Positions 5,246-7,957 of a stretch of 7,957 nt of DNA are shown piece after piece. Location: assembly GCA_005240105.1 (NCBI GenBank), contig SBAT01000362.1, positions 1 to 7,957 on the forward strand. The letters are read 5' to 3'. Source of the DNA: Chloroflexota bacterium (GTDB taxonomy: Bacteria; Cyanobacteriota; Vampirovibrionia; Obscuribacterales; Obscuribacteraceae). Position 1 is the first letter of the stretch. Every line of letters starts with the position of its first letter. Below the pieces are notes generated by a model. That model was not told where the DNA came from and searched no databases. It saw nothing but the letters and a program-made list of their open reading frames with translations. The position numbers were made by a program, and so were the translations under genes.

Positions 5246-6604
5246 CTAGACTTGCTGTGTTTTCCAGGCGCCCATTTTGAATTGCCAGGCGGCCAGCAAA
5301 CCAACTAAGACTACTGATAGAGACATGCCGATCCAAGTGCCAAGGGAGCCTAAATGCAATCCAATGGATAGGTAAAAACAAAGTGGCAAGCGCACGAACA
5401 ACAAACAAACAACTTCAGCAATCATCGGCCAACGTGTGTAGCCGGCGCCTTGCATGGCGCCAAACAGAGTAATTGCATATGCCTGGAAGGGAAGTGAAAG
5501 TCCAATTATTTGCAGGTATTGTACGGAATCAGCAATAACATCCGGGCTGTTGCTCATGAAGCCGGCAATGTTTCTGCCGAAGAGAAACATACAAATCACA
5601 ACAATAAGACACCAACACGCCGAAGCGGCAGCTATCTGCCATCCGGCCAAACTGGCCCTGTCCGGTCGTTGTGCTCCCAAGTTTTGACCGACAATAGTTC
5701 CAGATGCGCGAGCCAGAGCATATAAGGGGAACGATGCTAAAAGTTCCTCGACGCGCAAACCAACTGCCCAGGCGGCCTGTCCTGCCGTTGGGTCATGAGT
5801 GCGAGCAAGAATGAGCAGAATGGCAAAATTGCACACTACCCAGACGACGTCCTGGATGCAAGCGGGTATACCGATGTTCATCAGTCTTTTGAGCCAGGTC
5901 AACGACCAGTATTTGGGCATCAGGTATTTGAGGTTCAAGGCATTGCCAAAATCTGACTCTTTCAGCAAATGAAGAATAATGGCCGCGCTTAAAAACGATG
6001 CCACTAACCAAGAAATGCCAATTCCAGCCATGCCTAATTGGAATGGGTAAATGCAAAGAAGGAGTTCTGAACAAACAGTTACTGCGCAAGTAAAGAAGGT
6101 AATGGCCATCGGTAAACGCGCATTGCCCTTGGCGCGGAAAACAGCTTTGGTTATCCATAAGACGCAAAACGGCAGATTGGAGAGAAGTTCAAACTGTAAA
6201 AGTTGCCAGGCTAACTCTTCGGTCTCTGGTGTTGCGCCCAGGAATCTAAGAAGCGGACGGCATATACTCAGTCCAAATATCACCGAGGCTGTGCCGAAGA
6301 AGAAGGCAAAAATAATTGAATGCCGGGCTGCTTCCAAGGCATTTGCCTTGTCTCCTGCTCCCCAAAATCGACTGACCAGGGCGCTGGTTCCCATGGGCAG
6401 GGCATTGGTAAGGATAATGAGCAGATACATTATTTGGGTGCCCACGCCAATGGCTGCCTGGGCGCTGGATCCTATGCGACCAGCTATCCAGGCATCAAAA
6501 AGGCTGGCAAGAGCTATGGCGCCGAAATCAAGCACTATCGGCCAGGACATATGCCAGATGGCCGCCCAAATAGAACCCTCAGTAATAACGCCATCGTCCA
6601 CCAT
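5246..6604 (-). CDS. MATE-family multidrug/metabolite efflux transporter
   Basis: This 452-residue protein has about twelve hydrophobic segments in the two six-helix halves of the MATE fold. The first half (about 15-215) carries WPIVLDFGAIALASLFDAWI (21-40), the helix-2/3 region ALPMGTSALVSRFWGAGD (68-85) and AVFRAKGNARLPM (154-166). The second half (about 238-440) carries GTIVGQNLGAQRPDRA (302-317) and FGAMQGAGYTRWPM (381-394), the internal repeat of the first-half motifs. MATE proteins export organic cations, drugs or metabolites in exchange for Na+ or H+ at the inner membrane. The substrate and coupling ion cannot be told from sequence. The length is normal and I see no break. The ATG at 6604 has no clear Shine-Dalgarno sequence, and no other start fits the first helix better. 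It is divergent from the TOPRIM gene across 64 bp. Confidence 0.93.
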   Translation of the reverse strand: MVDDGVITEGSIWAAIWHMSWPIVLDFGAIALASLFDAWIAGRIGSSAQAAIGVGTQIMYLLIILTNALPMGTSALVSRFWGAGDKANALEAARHSIIFAFFFGTASVIFGLSICRPLLRFLGATPETEELAWQLLQFELLSNLPFCVLWITKAVFRAKGNARLPMAITFFTCAVTVCSELLLCIYPFQLGMAGIGISWLVASFLSAAIILHLLKESDFGNALNLKYLMPKYWSLTWLKRLMNIGIPACIQDVVWVVCNFAILLILARTHDPTAGQAAWAVGLRVEELLASFPLYALARASGTIVGQNLGAQRPDRASLAGWQIAAASACWCLIVVICMFLFGRNIAGFMSNSPDVIADSVQYLQIIGLSLPFQAYAITLFGAMQGAGYTRWPMIAEVVCLLFVRLPLCFYLSIGLHLGSLGTWIGMSLSVVLVGLLAAWQFKMGAWKTQQV

Positions 6605-6668
6605 GGCTATTACAATATAATTCTTGCAATATAATATATAGGCTGTTTCTTTTAAGTGGTTTCAATTT
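6605..6668. promoter_or_regulatory. AT-rich divergent promoter region (MATE gene / TOPRIM gene)
   Basis: The 64 bp between two divergent genes must hold promoters for both unless one is leaderless. Two direct copies of CAATATAAT (6613-6621 and 6627-6635), 14 bp apart, each contain TATAAT on the plus strand. The second would start transcription near 6642, about 27 bases before the TOPRIM gene, but no good -35 is seen. On the minus strand TTGAAA (6665-6660) and TATATA (6640-6635) with a 19-bp spacer are a weak candidate for the MATE gene. Confidence 0.35.
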
Positions 6669-7877
6669 TTGGCATTAGAGAAAAAACTGTCGAGTGAAGG
6701 TGAAGTCAGACATCTAGGGGTACCCTACAAGGTTCGCTCCTCATCTTCTGAAGAATTCTGGGCTTGTTTACAGCGATTCGTAAGCTTTGACGATCCAGCT
6801 GATCGGGTGGCCAGGCTTTATGAGCTTTCGGCCAAACAGATTAAATACCCGGCTGTCAATTCACGGGCATTTGAAGAGTTGCCCCGCTCTGTTCAAGAAA
6901 GTATTTTTCGTCTGTCCTTTGGGGTGGACCCTGACGCAGCAACAATTGCTAACAAACTTTTAAACGCTGTGTTGGCTCTGGAAGATGTAGAACGTTATAG
7001 CCCCGTGAGTTTCGAAGCCTGGTATTGCCAGTGGTGGCGTAATGAAGATGGCAAGCAATCCATCAAATCAAAAGAGTCGTGGCTGAAAGACCTTGCCGTT
7101 GAAAAGGCGCAAATGCACTGGTTGTATTCTCTGGATGAGATGCAACTTGATTTCACTCGCGTGAATTCTGAAGGGCCGTGGGCTGGGGATAACAGAGCAG
7201 GATTTTTTATTGCCTGCCTGGAAGAATTTGAGAACCGCTTTCAAGAATTTACTGCCAAGACAATAGTCGAAGCACAAGCTTGTTTTAGAGAAGTGTATGC
7301 AGCCTGGCGCAATAGGTTGCCGGGGACTTTTTTGCCGCAAATGCTCTTAATTGTCGAGGGTCCGACGGAAGCGCTCTTGATACCGTACTTGACTCGCAGT
7401 CTAGGAGTCGATTTGGATTATTCCGCCGTGCTGGTTGCTCCAGTAGGCGGAGCAAAGCAGGCCGCTCGGCGCTATCTGGATTTGAGAGATCTGGTGGCAA
7501 TACCGATTGTTGTTGTTCTTGATAATGACGCTGCCGAAGAATCGCAATTGGTTATGGATATGCTAAGACCTGGCGATCGCTTGCATGTCCTATCATCCGG
7601 TGAGATTGAAGATGTGTTTGATAAGGCAGTTGTTATCGAATTGCTCAATCGATATCTTCAGCCAATAAAGGATACCTCGCCCATAACACTTTTAGATCTG
7701 GATGGGCAAGAAAGGCGGACTGTAATTCTAAATCGCCTCTGGCGTGAGAGGGGTTTAGGCGATTTTGACAAAGTTGGATTTGCTAGAAGCATTGTCGCCG
7801 GCGGCATAAGAGTTGAACAAATCCCAATTGAAATTAAGGCAATTGCTAATCTATTGAAAGGAGCACTTTCAGCCTGA
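6669..7877 (+). CDS. Protein with C-terminal OLD-like TOPRIM nuclease domain, no ATPase domain
   Basis: The C-terminal half (about 224-400 of 402 residues) reads as a TOPRIM domain of the OLD-nuclease type: LLIVEGPTEALLIPYL (226-241) with the metal/catalytic E230, APVGGAKQAARRYLDL (257-272), VVVLDNDAAE (281-290) with D285 and D287, then GEIEDVFD (311-318) and a C-terminal KVGFARSIV segment (368-376). OLD proteins normally place this after an ABC-type ATPase. Here the first 220 residues are rich in W, E and K, look mostly helical, and show no Walker A (GxxxxGKS/T) or signature motif. I do not recognise that half. A metal-dependent nuclease or DNA-associated role is inferred from the TOPRIM residues alone. 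The TTG at 6669 is the only early start, with AAGTGG (6654-6659) nine bases upstream; the next in-frame candidate is GTG at 6807. The stop overlaps the next gene's ATG (TGATG). Confidence 0.75.
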   Translation: MALEKKLSSEGEVRHLGVPYKVRSSSSEEFWACLQRFVSFDDPADRVARLYELSAKQIKYPAVNSRAFEELPRSVQESIFRLSFGVDPDAATIANKLLNAVLALEDVERYSPVSFEAWYCQWWRNEDGKQSIKSKESWLKDLAVEKAQMHWLYSLDEMQLDFTRVNSEGPWAGDNRAGFFIACLEEFENRFQEFTAKTIVEAQACFREVYAAWRNRLPGTFLPQMLLIVEGPTEALLIPYLTRSLGVDLDYSAVLVAPVGGAKQAARRYLDLRDLVAIPIVVVLDNDAAEESQLVMDMLRPGDRLHVLSSGEIEDVFDKAVVIELLNRYLQPIKDTSPITLLDLDGQERRTVILNRLWRERGLGDFDKVGFARSIVAGGIRVEQIPIEIKAIANLLKGALSA

Positions 7878-7957
7878 TGAACAAGGTGACAATTTGCGCT
7901 TGTGTCATCTGGCTTTTAGGTTTCGCATTGTCGTTTGTTCTCAAGCCTGGGTCGCCC
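7877..7957 (+). CDS. N-terminus of a putative membrane or secreted protein; 3' end outside window
   Basis: An ATG at 7877 overlaps the preceding TGA in a TGATG, and AAAGGAG (7857-7863) lies 13 bases upstream, so translation is probably coupled to the TOPRIM gene. The 27 visible residues begin MNKVTICACVIWLLGFALSF: a short start with one lysine, then about 17 hydrophobic residues, then VLKPGSP. This is a signal peptide or first membrane helix. C7 and C9 lie inside the hydrophobic run and do not form an evident lipobox. The rest is outside the window, so no function can be given. Confidence 0.65.
   Translation, partial: MNKVTICACVIWLLGFALSFVLKPGSP

Noticed and set aside
6051..6620. A 189-residue plus-strand open frame opposite the MATE gene
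   Set aside because: It is fully antisense to a clear transporter; the protein is basic and low in structure, as expected for a shadow frame.

Overview
The window carries seven complete protein genes, one 5'-truncated gene and one 3'-truncated gene, with short gaps and no rRNA, tRNA or CRISPR array. It looks like a bacterial chromosome of medium GC (roughly high 40s percent by eye) that uses TTG starts fairly freely (etfB and the TOPRIM gene). The MEP-pathway gene ispG plus an electron-transfer flavoprotein (ETF) pair fit a free-living bacterium that oxidises acyl-CoA or similar substrates. A deep-branching cyanobacterial relative (Obscuribacterales/Melainabacteria type) is one guess, but nothing in the window settles the taxonomy.

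Layout. Positions 1-354 (+) are the C-terminal part of a LOG-family (TIGR00730) nucleotide phosphoribohydrolase. Positions 492-2288 (+) are an etfB-etfA operon. Positions 2289-2493 separate the convergent etfA and ispG and are almost filled by a 176-bp palindromic element with nested hairpins. The minus strand then carries a co-oriented series, read right to left: a MATE-family exporter (6604-5246), a higB-higA toxin-antitoxin pair (5075-4393), a short RadC/JAB-domain protein (4292-3801) and ispG (3726-2494). From 6669 the plus strand carries a 402-residue protein with a C-terminal OLD-like TOPRIM nuclease domain but no ATPase. Its stop codon overlaps the start of a membrane or secreted protein that runs off the window.

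How the parts relate. EtfB and EtfA form one heterodimer that passes electrons from dehydrogenases to the respiratory chain. IspG is housekeeping isoprenoid synthesis. The accessory part is 3.8-5.2 kb: higBA lies between two copies of a 42-bp perfect direct repeat (about 49 bp with a one-base indel), 834 bp apart, one copy upstream of higB and one upstream of radC. The higBA promoter is clear (TTGACA, 17 bp, TAAGAT), and a perfect 9+3+9 palindrome fills its spacer, as expected for autorepression by HigA. A shorter palindrome with the same outer half-sites lies upstream of radC. The most unusual items are this repeat-flanked toxin-antitoxin module, the ATPase-less TOPRIM gene with its coupled partner, and the structured repeat between etfA and ispG.
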